A stretch of DNA of 64,000 nucleotides. It comes from Plasmodium relictum. Lineage: Eukaryota > Apicomplexa > Aconoidasida > Haemosporida > Plasmodiidae. A model generated the notes under the pieces. The model was not told the origin of the DNA. It saw only the letters and a list, made by a program, of their open reading frames with translations, and did no database searches. Where the stretch lies: NCBI RefSeq assembly GCF_900005765.1, contig NC_041692.1, forward strand, positions 1,550,001-1,614,000, written 5' to 3'. Shown piece after piece: positions 34,209 through 44,568 of this stretch (within the stretch, counting starts at the first letter, position 1; every line of letters begins with the position of its first letter). Both the position numbers and the translations under genes were made by a program.

Positions 34209-35711
34209 ATGTTAGTAAATTATTTTAGATTAAAACTTAGAAGATGCAACAATAATTTAAATAGCTTCAAAAGTTTTTATAGGTATATAAGTGATGATAT
34301 AAAAGAAGAAATTATAACACATAGTTATAGCAAAAAAGAATATGAAAACAATATAGATATATCAGAACAATGTAAAAATTATATAGATTTAAAACAAAAA
34401 ATATTTTACGATTATTTATCTAAAAAAACTATATTAACATTCCCAAATAAAAAAAAAATAAAAGATACTAAAAAAGGTAATGATGATGAAAAAAAATTAA
34501 ACGAAAATGAAAGCTTAGTCGAACATAAAAATAGAGAAAAAGAAGAAATTTGCGAAAATTATGAAAACATATCTATAGAATATTTAAGTGAATATAAAAA
34601 ATGGAATAAGATAGTAAATAAAAATGAAAAAGTTCAAGAAGATGAAAAAAATAAAATAAGTAATCAAAAAGTAAAAAAAAGAGATGACATTACTTTAAAA
34701 AAAATAGGAAAAGAGAAAATAGATGTAGACATTGAAAATTCTAAAAAAGGTTATTCTGATGGAATAAAAGCAGAATCATATACAAATAATAATGAATTAA
34801 AAATAAAGCATGCTGAAAACTGTGAAATACCTAATGAAATTTTTTTAAGTACTAATAGCTTACCAAGTACTATTAGCAATGATTTAGCTAATATATATAT
34901 AGATAATAGCAAATATTTTAACTTTAGTGATAAGCAAAGAGAAATTAAAGAAATGAAATTAAGTCAGTACTGTTCTAATTATGGCATATGTAGTTCCAGA
35001 TTTGCATTTAATAATTTAAAAAATGGGATTTTAAAAGTTAATGATAAAATAATTTATGAAAATGTTAGTGTTTGTTTGGATAAAGATAAAATTGAACTAA
35101 CAAAGAGAGGAAAAGAATTACTTAAGAATAAAATAACAATTATTATAAATAAGCCTAAACATTATTTATCCCTGTCAACAGATATTAAATCAAATAAAAA
35201 ACTTCTGGTCAGGAATTTAATAAGAAATGAAAATAAATTCATAGAAGAAGATCATAAATGTATGAGTTATTTTATTTATAAAAATGTAAACATTGAAAAA
35301 GTCAATAATTTGTATGTATGTGGTAGATTAGATGCTAATTCCAGTGGCTTACTGATTTACACGCAGAATACTTTATCAAATAATTATTTATTAAATAAAT
35401 ATAAATATAAAATTGAAAAGGAATATGTAATTAAAACATATAACGAAATAAAAGAAATAAATTTAAAGTTATTACAGCAAAATTTATATATTGATGGTAA
35501 ACTAATTTATAAATGTCACATAAAATATATAGATAGTTTTACACTTATAATTAAATTATATCAAGGCTTTCATAAAATAATAAGAAAAATTTGCTTACTA
35601 TCCAATATTAAAATTAAATCTTTGCATAGAGTAAGGATAGGAAACATTCATATAAATAACTTACCTTTAGGAAAATGGAGATTTCTTATGCCCAATGAAT
35701 CTTTTTTTTAA
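34209..35711 (+). CDS. Pseudouridine synthase, RsuA/RluB type, probably organellar
   Basis: A 500-residue protein; the ATG at 34209 (MLVNYFRLKLRRCNNN) is the first in frame. This N-terminus is basic and lacks acidic residues, like a mitochondrial presequence. After about 240 residues of charged filler comes an S4-like RNA-binding segment (about 247-300, SRFAFNNLKNGILKVNDK). The catalytic domain follows: INKPKHYLSLS, GRLDANSSGLLIYT with catalytic D375, then KEYVIKTYNEI and a final LLSNIKIKSLHRVRIGNI (about residues 466-483), all in RsuA order. It isomerises uridine to pseudouridine in ribosomal RNA, probably that of an organelle. A second enzyme of the same type lies 18 kb downstream. The substrate position cannot be inferred. 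Confidence 0.88.
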   Translation: MLVNYFRLKLRRCNNNLNSFKSFYRYISDDIKEEIITHSYSKKEYENNIDISEQCKNYIDLKQKIFYDYLSKKTILTFPNKKKIKDTKKGNDDEKKLNENESLVEHKNREKEEICENYENISIEYLSEYKKWNKIVNKNEKVQEDEKNKISNQKVKKRDDITLKKIGKEKIDVDIENSKKGYSDGIKAESYTNNNELKIKHAENCEIPNEIFLSTNSLPSTISNDLANIYIDNSKYFNFSDKQREIKEMKLSQYCSNYGICSSRFAFNNLKNGILKVNDKIIYENVSVCLDKDKIELTKRGKELLKNKITIIINKPKHYLSLSTDIKSNKKLLVRNLIRNENKFIEEDHKCMSYFIYKNVNIEKVNNLYVCGRLDANSSGLLIYTQNTLSNNYLLNKYKYKIEKEYVIKTYNEIKEINLKLLQQNLYIDGKLIYKCHIKYIDSFTLIIKLYQGFHKIIRKICLLSNIKIKSLHRVRIGNIHINNLPLGKWRFLMPNESFF

Positions 35712-36372
35712 AATTTTTAAGAGAATAAAATATTTTATTCTAAATTAACTCAACTTTTCATTATATCACTTTAAAAAATTGCATCACATAATTTTATATA
35801 AAATTATTATCTTTTGCTTTTTAAAGTTAATTTTTTTTTTTTTTTTTTTCCTTTTTTTTCGTTTACTTAAATCACTACAACTATGTTCTTTATTTTTATT
35901 TATTTCTTTTTCAACATGGCAAATACAATGTAGACATTCAAAATTTTGTTTATTTTTTTTAAAATAATATACATTTTTTTTTTTTTAATAATTTTTATAT
36001 TTATTAAAATTCATTTTTTAAAGCATTTTTATTAATATATAATAATTAAAAACATTTTTTTTTTTTTTATAAGATACATTTATTGATCTTTAATTCATAA
36101 GAATTTTCTTTTTCTATTGATAGAGATAATGGAATGCGTACATATTTTTAATCGAATATTTTTAAAATAATTTTTTTTTATTAACTTGATTTTTATTTAA
36201 ATTTATAAAGATTTAGGAGTTAAAAATTAACAGTACAATAAAAATATGAATATTTATAAAAATTAAAAAAACTATTGTTTAAAAAGAATAAAAATAAATA
36301 AATAAATATATATATGTAAGTATATATGTATGTATATGAATGAAAAATAGTACTTTTTGATGAAAAGTGAGC
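35712..36372. other. Intergenic spacer
   Basis: About 660 bases between two plus-strand genes. It has poly-T runs (35828-35849, 36057-36070) and alternating TA/TG just before the next start (36307-36340). A 62-codon open stretch at 35779-35967 is Phe-rich with no ATG and is not considered a gene. Confidence 0.5.
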
Positions 36373-36816
36373 ATGTTTAATATATATTTTCGTAATTTTT
36401 CTAAAAAAGCTGGTTGGTCTTGGCTAAAAAATAGAAGAGGAAGAAAAAAAATTATTTCTATTGTGTACCCGCCTAAAGAAAGAAGTAAAATAATAAAATT
36501 AAATGATGAAAGTGATAAATTAATTTTTGTGAGTAATGGAAAATTAAGAAATAATTTCTTATCTACTGTAAAAAATATGAAAGAAACAAAATGTGTTATA
36601 AAAAATAATTTAATTTATACACCATGTTTAGTTATATCTAAAGCTAAATGTCATACACTTTTAGAAATATTGACGTATGATGAAATTTTACATTTAGAAA
36701 AATTGTCACCACATATTTTAAAATGCTTTGAAGAAGCTGAAAAGAAATTAGAGCAAGAAAAGGAAAATAATATATTAAAAAAACATGAAGCACTAAAATT
36801 TAAATTAATTAAATAA
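36373..36816 (+). CDS. Small conserved-looking protein with mitochondrial-type leader, function unknown
   Basis: A 147-residue basic protein. The first ATG at 36373 gives MFNIYFRNFSKKAGWSW, a short Arg/Lys/aromatic leader without acidic residues, as in mitochondrial presequences. The rest is compact and, unlike its neighbours, has no Asn-rich insert: a basic patch (NRRGRKK), a mixed alpha/beta middle, and a C-terminal charged helix rich in Glu/Lys. Small basic proteins of this kind in Plasmodium are often organellar ribosomal proteins, but I do not recognise a family. It lies 202 bases from the converging DNAAF11 gene. Its compactness in such A+T-rich DNA supports a real gene. Confidence 0.7.
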   Translation: MFNIYFRNFSKKAGWSWLKNRRGRKKIISIVYPPKERSKIIKLNDESDKLIFVSNGKLRNNFLSTVKNMKETKCVIKNNLIYTPCLVISKAKCHTLLEILTYDEILHLEKLSPHILKCFEEAEKKLEQEKENNILKKHEALKFKLIK

Positions 36817-37018
36817 AATTTTAATCAGTAAAAATAAAAATATATTTAAAATTCTTATTAAATATATATTAAATAAAATATTCATTTTTATTGTTACACA
36901 ACTTTTTTGTGTATAACTATCACCTATATTATAAATATTAAAATAACTCTTAGTTTCTATTGCTCATTTTTTTTATTTTTTATATCTGTAATCTTATATA
37001 TATTGTTTATTTAATGTT

Positions 37019-38563
37019 TTAAGAATTTATTTTAGATATTTTTTCGAGAGATGGCATTTTATTAAAATCTGGTGATAAATATTTTGTTTGCTTCTCTTCA
37101 AAAAAAAAAGTATCTTCATTTTTATTATGAAGCGCTAAATTTGGTTTAATTGTGTTCCTTTTTTTAATTTCTTTAAAGGAAGACTCATTTTTAAAAAAGG
37201 AATTAGATGATGAATCAGAGGAAGAGGTAGAGTTAGAAGAACAAGGATATGAAGATGAAGATGAACAATGTAAATGGTTTTTGTAACTATCACTGAATAC
37301 ATTTAGACTATCTTCTTTGAAACATTCATTTTCAATAATTTTATTTTTTTTATAATTTTTTTTTCTCATTTTCACATGCAATTCTCCAGTATACTTTTTT
37401 CTGACAATTTTAGTAAAATCTGTTAAAATAGGATCATTTAATTTTATTTGAAACAATTTGTTTTTAATTACACATCTGACATAATTTACATTTATATCTA
37501 TTTTAATTAAAGAATTGCACAAATATTTTGGTAAAAACAATTTTAAAAATGTAAATTTTTTATTTGAATATTCATCGAATACGAATTTGTAATGACCTAA
37601 GACAATTAAAAAAATAAAAAAAATAAAATTAATATGATGAAATATTATTTTCATTCTTTTTTTCCTCATTTAAAAATTTTCTTTTCCATAATAATATTTT
37701 TTATCTTTATCATGCTAATTTTTTTTTTTTTATTTTTATTAAAAATGTTAACAGACCTTCATTACATTGACGAATTTCTCCTTCATCAGTATAAATTGGT
37801 AAAATATCTTTTTTATCTTTTTCTTTATTTTCATTTTTTTTTTTTTCAAGTTCATTTTCTTTTTCTATTTCTTCATAAATCATTATTCTATTATTAATAG
37901 AATCAAAACTGTCTTTTTCTTTCAATTTATACATTTTTATTTCTTCTTCAAGTGACTCTAAAACAATTTTATGAATTTGTTTTGATTTTATTTTATCTGA
38001 CATTAGTATATCACAACCATCTAGAACTTCTAGTTGTTCTAATTTAAATATGATAAAGAATTTCAAATACTTCCAATTAGAGCAAGGATTACCCATTAAA
38101 TATAATTCTTTTAAATTTTCATTATTTTTTAAATTATTTATAGATTTCTCAATTGTTGAAATATCAATAAAATTTAGTGTTAAATCAAGCTTAGACAAAA
38201 AAAGAAAAAATTAAGATGCTGTATATATTTATGTTATAAAACATACTTGTAACACATGCATATATATCAATTTTTTTTTTTTTTTTTTACCTTCCTTAAT
38301 GATTCACATTTTTCTAAATTTTCTATAACAGTGATATTATTCAAAGCTAAATTTAAATATTCTAATTTTTTCAACTGATTTAAATTTTCAATTTTTTCTA
38401 TTAAGTTACTTTGTAGCAATAATATTTTTAAATTTTTACAATGAATATTTATAAATTCAATTTTCCTAATTTGTAATTGATGCAAAGCTATTTCCTCTAA
38501 TTCTTCAATCAGTCCTTCATTGTGTTCACTTTTTTTTTTAATTAAATCCAAATCTATCCTCAT
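37019..38563 (-). CDS. DNAAF11: Dynein axonemal assembly factor 11 (LRRC6/TilB orthologue)
   Basis: Three exons on the minus strand: 38563-38291, 38189-37757 and 37596-37019, giving 427 residues. Introns are GTAAAA...TCTAAG (phase 0) and GTCTGT...TCTTAG (phase 1, restoring a Gly codon). The N-terminus has [17 protein letters not shown] followed by leucine-rich repeats, including [13 protein letters not shown], and the cap [14 protein letters not shown], then LEVLDG, essentially the LRRC6 pattern. Exon 3 supplies the CS/p23-like domain at about 248-316 ([19 protein letters not shown] ... TGELHVKM), also as in LRRC6. A Ser/Cys-rich tail follows. The family acts in the cytoplasm to pre-assemble axonemal dynein arms. 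In Plasmodium the only flagellated stage is the male gamete, so expression there is expected. The three pieces only make sense as one gene. Confidence 0.9.
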
Positions 38564-39207
38564 TTTCTTTTTTTAATATTTCTATAAAATTTGATTTTAA
38601 TGTTTATTTTTTATTTTATTAATCAAGTATGGATAAAAAGAAAAAAATATACATATTCTATTTTTTTTTTTTTTCTATAGAAACTATTGGCATATTTCAG
38701 CCTACATTGATAATATATGCATCATTTTTCTCCTTTTTTCAACGTAACTTTTTTTTGTCTTTATAAAATACATCAGTAATTTTTAAAGTTCTTAAAATAT
38801 CATAATTTTCTGAAAAAATAAAAAATTTTATTTTACTTTTTTTCTTTTTTTTTTTTTACATAAATGTATAAAATACCAAAATTGCATTTTACTGAATTTT
38901 TTTTTTCTCTTTTTTCTTTTTTTTATATTTAAATATAACGAAATAGAGTAATTTGTTTCTAAGTGTTTTTTTTTTTTTTTCCTATATTAAGCTTCATTTT
39001 ACAATTTTTTTTGTTTTCTGTAATGTATTGTTATGATTTATATGTTTCCTTTATTAAACAAGAAGTTCAACAAAACTATGCTATTTTATTTGTTTATTAT
39101 TAATTTTATTTATTTTTTTTTTTATTTTTTTTAAGTAATAAAAATAATAAAAAGAAATATAATAAAAAACTACAAAATAATTTATTAAATATAAATATAT
39201 TATATAA
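38564..39207. other. Divergent promoter region (DNAAF11 / unknown gene)
   Basis: About 640 bases between divergent starts, with many poly-T tracts (for example 38656-38673, 38967-38981) and no coding signal on either strand. Confidence 0.6.
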
Positions 39208-41412
39208 ATGATATGTCGAAGAAGGTTGAATATATTCACCGACCTATTCATAAAAAGAAAAGTACAAACTTTTATTCCTAAATATGAAGGAAATGTAATA
39301 GATAAATATGAAGACCTAAACTTTTTAGATAATGAAATAAAACATAATATACATAAATTAAAATGTATAGAGCAAAAGAAAATTAAAAATGATCGTATTA
39401 TATATAAAAAAATATTAAAAGATCTTCTTAAAGAAAAGGAAAATTTTGTTGCTGATGAACTAGTTCAATTTTTCTATATACTAATATATAATGATTTATA
39501 TTACTTAGATATATGTTCTAACTTTTTTACATATTTTTACAATAATTATATATTTTCAAGAAATTATTTTAACAACATAAACGTAAATAATATTATCCAT
39601 ATTATATATTCCTATTATTTATTCGAAAGTTATCATTTTTTAACAGTGAAGAATAATTTATTTAACTTAAATGATAAAATTGATCAACAAAATAAGTTAA
39701 AAAATGAAAATAATAAAATTATTAATTTGAAATTCAATCACTTAGATGATTCTAAATCAAATCCAAATGTTAATGATGATGTTTATTCAAAATTAGACAT
39801 TTATATGAAAAAGAATAAAAATGAGCAAAATGATTATATAAATATGAATAGATACAATGAATATTATAACAATAATACTTATGGCAGTTTTCATATATTT
39901 AATTATTATTCAACCTTTATCCATTTCAATATAGATTATATAAATAATAATCACTTGATAAAAATATTACTAGTTCTTTCTCAATTTGTCTATAATACAT
40001 CAATAAGCTCTTTTTTTGAAAATAAATGTAAAGATAAAATTTTTAATGTTTCTTCTAATAATGAATTAAAAAATATTGAAAAAAATTTATTTCCATTGAT
40101 TGAATCATTTATACAAAAAATTGATATAAAAAAAGATATTAAGAAATCCTATTCACCAGAAACAATAAATGAAAAAGAAGTTAAAAAAAAAAAAGAAAGA
40201 TATATGAATTTAATTGATAATTCTTACAAAAATTTTATTTATATAGATAGTGATTTAAATGATCATAAATTAATATGTCTATTTTTTTATGTTTTATCTA
40301 ACATATTTCACCCAATATCTACAAACTTCTTTTTTTCAAGAGAGGATTATCTTTCCTGTGAAATTTTATCAGATTATCCGTTTAATAAACTAAATGAAGA
40401 AGGAAAATCAGGAATAAAAAATGACCCTAGTTATTTATGTACTTCCTTAGAAAATTTAAATACAAATGATAAAATAAATTTACCAATAATTAAAGTATTT
40501 ATTAATCACTATAATAAGCTAGAAATGCGTAATGAGTTTTATAAAAATACTGATAAAGAAAAATCTAGTATTCAAAATTTTATAATTTATAAAAATAATA
40601 TATTAAAAAATATTAAAAAATATGTATATTTAGATTCTATATATAATCTAGATATGCATTATAAATTAATATTCTTTAAGGCAGTTTATTCTCTCAATTT
40701 TTTTAATTTTCCTTTACTAAAATATATATATTTGATACATTATTATCAACAAAATAATAATATTGATAATTTTGATTATTACGACAATTTACATTTTCAT
40801 AATTTTCAAAATATTCATATCCAGTACAACCAGAGTAGTAATGATCAAAAAGAAAATAATCAAGCAGAAATTGTTCAGAATAAATTAAATCAAGATGAGA
40901 TAAATGAAGAATTAAATGATAAAAAGAATTATGATAATATTTTAAGAAATAAATTAAGAGAAATTTCAAAAAAATGTGATATTTTTAATAATGCATATAT
41001 AAATTTACTAAATGAAATTGAAAATAATATAAAAAATAACTCAACTGAACAAATAATAAATACGTTATTACATATGCATTTACTTAGATTTATTGATAAC
41101 CATTTTATAATTCTCATAATATCAAAATTGTGCAACAGTACTGATAAATTAAGAAATGAACACAAAAAAAAAATTAACACTATAATTACGTCACTGCTAA
41201 TATTTTTATCAACTCATATTCATTTCAGTAACTTATCATTTTTAAAATGCTACAGTCATATCAATATTTTTAATCATATATACTATAATAACAATATATA
41301 CATGAGACATTTAAAAAAATTATACGATTTCATATTACTTATGTATAATAAAAAAATATTTAAAAGAAAAAGAAAAGAATTATTATCTTGGACAAATTAT
41401 AAATGCATATGA
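39208..41412 (+). CDS. Unknown conserved-looking helical protein, possibly mitochondrial
   Basis: A 734-residue single-exon protein. The start MICRRRLNIFTDLFIKRK is basic and could be an organelle presequence. The body is rich in Tyr, Phe, Ile and Asn and looks like successive hydrophobic helices (for example VNNIIHIIYSYYLFES and IKILLVLSQFVYNTS). These are interrupted by Asn-rich inserts near residues 150-225. There is no obvious catalytic motif and no RAP domain that I can see at the C-terminus. The helical repeat feel is compatible with an organellar RNA-binding repeat protein, but this is only an impression. It lies upstream of NEK1 on the same strand, separated by 3.2 kb. Confidence 0.7.
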   Translation: MICRRRLNIFTDLFIKRKVQTFIPKYEGNVIDKYEDLNFLDNEIKHNIHKLKCIEQKKIKNDRIIYKKILKDLLKEKENFVADELVQFFYILIYNDLYYLDICSNFFTYFYNNYIFSRNYFNNINVNNIIHIIYSYYLFESYHFLTVKNNLFNLNDKIDQQNKLKNENNKIINLKFNHLDDSKSNPNVNDDVYSKLDIYMKKNKNEQNDYINMNRYNEYYNNNTYGSFHIFNYYSTFIHFNIDYINNNHLIKILLVLSQFVYNTSISSFFENKCKDKIFNVSSNNELKNIEKNLFPLIESFIQKIDIKKDIKKSYSPETINEKEVKKKKERYMNLIDNSYKNFIYIDSDLNDHKLICLFFYVLSNIFHPISTNFFFSREDYLSCEILSDYPFNKLNEEGKSGIKNDPSYLCTSLENLNTNDKINLPIIKVFINHYNKLEMRNEFYKNTDKEKSSIQNFIIYKNNILKNIKKYVYLDSIYNLDMHYKLIFFKAVYSLNFFNFPLLKYIYLIHYYQQNNNIDNFDYYDNLHFHNFQNIHIQYNQSSNDQKENNQAEIVQNKLNQDEINEELNDKKNYDNILRNKLREISKKCDIFNNAYINLLNEIENNIKNNSTEQIINTLLHMHLLRFIDNHFIILIISKLCNSTDKLRNEHKKKINTIITSLLIFLSTHIHFSNLSFLKCYSHINIFNHIYYNNNIYMRHLKKLYDFILLMYNKKIFKRKRKELLSWTNYKCI

Positions 41413-43340
41413 TATATATATATACAGAGAGAGAGAATTATAATTAATGCTATGTAAAATTATTAAAATTTTCGATTTCATGAATAATTAAATTTAGTTA
41501 TTTTATTTTTCATGTGATTTGTTATTACTTTAATAATTAAATTGTTTATTAGAAGAATCTAATTCATTTAAATATTGTTACACTAAATGTTTATCAATAT
41601 TTTTAATTTTATTTGATTATATTAAATTATTAATTTTTTTTTTTTTGAACAAAAAACATAAATAATTTCTTTAAATATACATATGAAAAATAAATCTACA
41701 TATCATTTATAATAAGATTAATATTATAAACTTTAATTTTTATTTTCAAATTTACATTATTTATATTTTTTTATTATAATGTTTTTCTATAATTTTAGTA
41801 AATTTAAACTATACTTTCTAAAGTATCCTGCATTTAACGTATATAGATTATTAAATTTGCTCAAACTAAAGTTATTAAATTAATTTTTAATTATTTTTAA
41901 TTTTTATGTTTTTTTTTTTTTTTATTCTATAATTCTTTTATAAATGTATAGATATAGGTAAATATTCTGTTTTACATATTTAAAAAAACATAAATTTTAA
42001 TCTTAAATACATTATTAAAATTTCATTAATTTCATTATTTTTTTTTTTCTTCTAGTAAAATAATTTTATTTATTAAAAAAAAAAAAATATTTATTTGTCT
42101 TTCTAAAATGAGTACTATAAATAGTCAATATTTATATTATTTTGAAAAATGATAATTTTACATATATATATGTAAATAATGTATTATTTTGAAAATAAAA
42201 AGATTTTCTTAAATAAATTTATAATATTTTTATTTATTTATTTTTATATCAAAATTAATCTGATACATAAATTATTAAAAAACTAATTTTCTTTATTTTT
42301 ATGTTCATTTTTGTTAATTATGTAACTTGTATTAGCTATTAATATTTGTTCTAGGTTGTTAAAAACTCATTCTGAATCTTTAATACTGATTATTTATTTT
42401 TTTTACAGAACATTTAGTTTTTAAAAAATTTATTTTATATATTATTTCATATTATTTGGTAATTTTTTTTTTTAAATGATGCAACTTTTAAATATAACCT
42501 TTCTCAAATTTTAGTTAAATTTATCTTAATATAAAAATATGCAATATTTATTAGGTATATGCATGGAATTAGACATATCATTTACTATTTTTTTTTTTTT
42601 TTTGTATGAAATAAAAACTTATAAAAAATACAGTGCCATGATTTTCAATATATTTATTTACTTGTATGTTTTCTTTTAAATTTTATTACAAAAAAAATTT
42701 ATTTTTTTTTAATTTAATTTACTTTTTCATAAAACTTTTATTTTATTTGATATCTTGTTTATTTTACTATAAACTTTTATATATTCTGCACCTTTATGAA
42801 AATGTTATATTTTTTTGAGAAATAGAAATAAACTTGTAATTTCTTTATACAAAATATTACTTTGTATTTATTTATGGAATACTTAGTATTTTAATAATTA
42901 TAAAATACGTTTCTTCGTTATTTTTGCACATTAAAAATACTTGAAAAATTAAAATATTACATTAGCATTACTAAGTTTTAAAAAATTGCGCATAATATAA
43001 AAACTCTGATACATTAATGCATTTTTATATTATTTTATATGTTATATGAAAATAATTGTGCCATAAGAAATACACAATTTATTTTCTCTATACTAAATGC
43101 ATAATTTTTTTTTTGTTTGTTTGTTTTTCATTTTTTAAAATTTCCTATTTTACATATATAAAAAAAAAATTAGTTCTGAAATATAAATTTTTCACATTAC
43201 TATAACATTAAAAGTAATTTTAAATTTATAGAGAATAAACACAGAGACATATAATGTAAATTTATGATCCAATTAAGAAAATTAGTTTCTTTCTATTTAT
43301 TTAATTTTTTTTCTTTTATGACTATTTATTAAATAACTCT

Positions 43341-43420
43341 TGTTTTACCTTAACATTCTTTTATTTTACCTTACCATTTTCTTATTTTACCTCATTATTT
43401 TATTTTTTACATTACCTTTT
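43341..43420. repeat. Imperfect repeats of a TTTTACCTTAxxATTC-type unit
   Basis: Four successive imperfect copies of a roughly 22-base unit containing TTTTACCT(T/C)A, a rare C-bearing word in this region. The copies differ at several bases. They may be a regulatory cluster upstream of NEK1 or a decayed minisatellite. Confidence 0.45.
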
Positions 43421-44433
43421 TTTTTTTTTACTTTTGCACAGTAGTGTGCATAAAAATTAGACATCTAAAAAAAATACAAAATTTTAATTTCCATAATATA
43501 TATACATTTGTTATGTGAATATTCTGAACAATTAGGAAATAAAAAATAAACAAGATGTGATATTGAAATTATTATTTTTATTTTGTTTATCCTTTTTTTT
43601 TTTTTTTTTATTATCATATCTTTTTCAAATAGAATAGTCATAGATTATTATTTTGTATTATCTTTTTTTTTATTAAATTAAAATTTTTTACATTTATTTT
43701 TTGAATTCAACAAATAGTCATAACTTATTCCATTAAAAATAAAACAAAATAAAAAAATAAAAGCTATATTAAGCACCATAGGATTTTTTTTTTTTTTAAA
43801 TTTTATTCATTATATTCGATTCCTCTATTTTTTTATATGAAAGTAATATTTTATTTTTTTAAAGATATTTATTAATTATAAATTTATTTGTGAAGAATAT
43901 TTTATTTTTCACATAAATTATGGTAATATTTTTTTTAAATATTATAAAGAGAAGAGATTATATATGAAAAATAAATAGAAAAAAAAAAAAAATGACGTAA
44001 ATAAAAATGAGCATAATTATAATAGCTTAAGATAATACCAAGTTTTTATTCAATAAATATTCATTTTTGTAAGGAATAAACAATTTAATGAAGCATTATT
44101 ATAACGTGACAAATATGAAATAAGTCCATAAAAAAACACGAATATTAATAATTAAGTGAATTTAAGATGTTTGAAAAAATGCTCATAACAAAAAAAAAAA
44201 CATCATAAAAATTACTAGAAACTTTCATTGTAATATTTGTTTCTCCGAATACATATTAATATTTTAATAAATCTTTAGAAATTTTAAAGAATTAAGTTAT
44301 AATTTTTAATTTATATTTGTTTAAAATACTTATTTTTTTATTTTATTTTTTTAAATTAAACATATTTAATAAAAAAAAATTGTCTTTTTAAAAATAAAAA
44401 CATTTGTTTTTATTTTATTTTTTTTGAATCTTT

Positions 44434-44445
44434 GTATATATATAC

Positions 44446-44484
<39 letters not shown>
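44434..44484. repeat. (TA)n microsatellite with CA interruptions
   Basis: About 50 bases of TA dinucleotides broken by TACA at two places, ending about 85 bases before the NEK1 start codon. It probably lies in the 5' UTR or core promoter. Confidence 0.85.
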
Positions 44485-44568
44485 GACTAAAATATATGCT
44501 TATAATGGCATATGAATAATTGAATCATTTTTTATTTTTATAATTTATATAAAAAAATATTAAGTAAA

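Larger units (their letters stand above)
41413..44568. other. 3.2 kb intergenic region upstream of NEK1
   Basis: Long A+T-only spacer. It starts with a short (GA)n run (41427-41436) just after the upstream stop and ends with a TA repeat. Several short direct motifs recur (TTATTTTACCTTA-type units at 43341-43416, about four copies). I see no exon with good splice sites and no RNA gene. Confidence 0.5.

Noticed and set aside
35779-35967. 62-codon frame after the first pseudouridine synthase
   Set aside because: No ATG start, poly-Phe from a T-run, and it lies in the 3' flank of the upstream gene.
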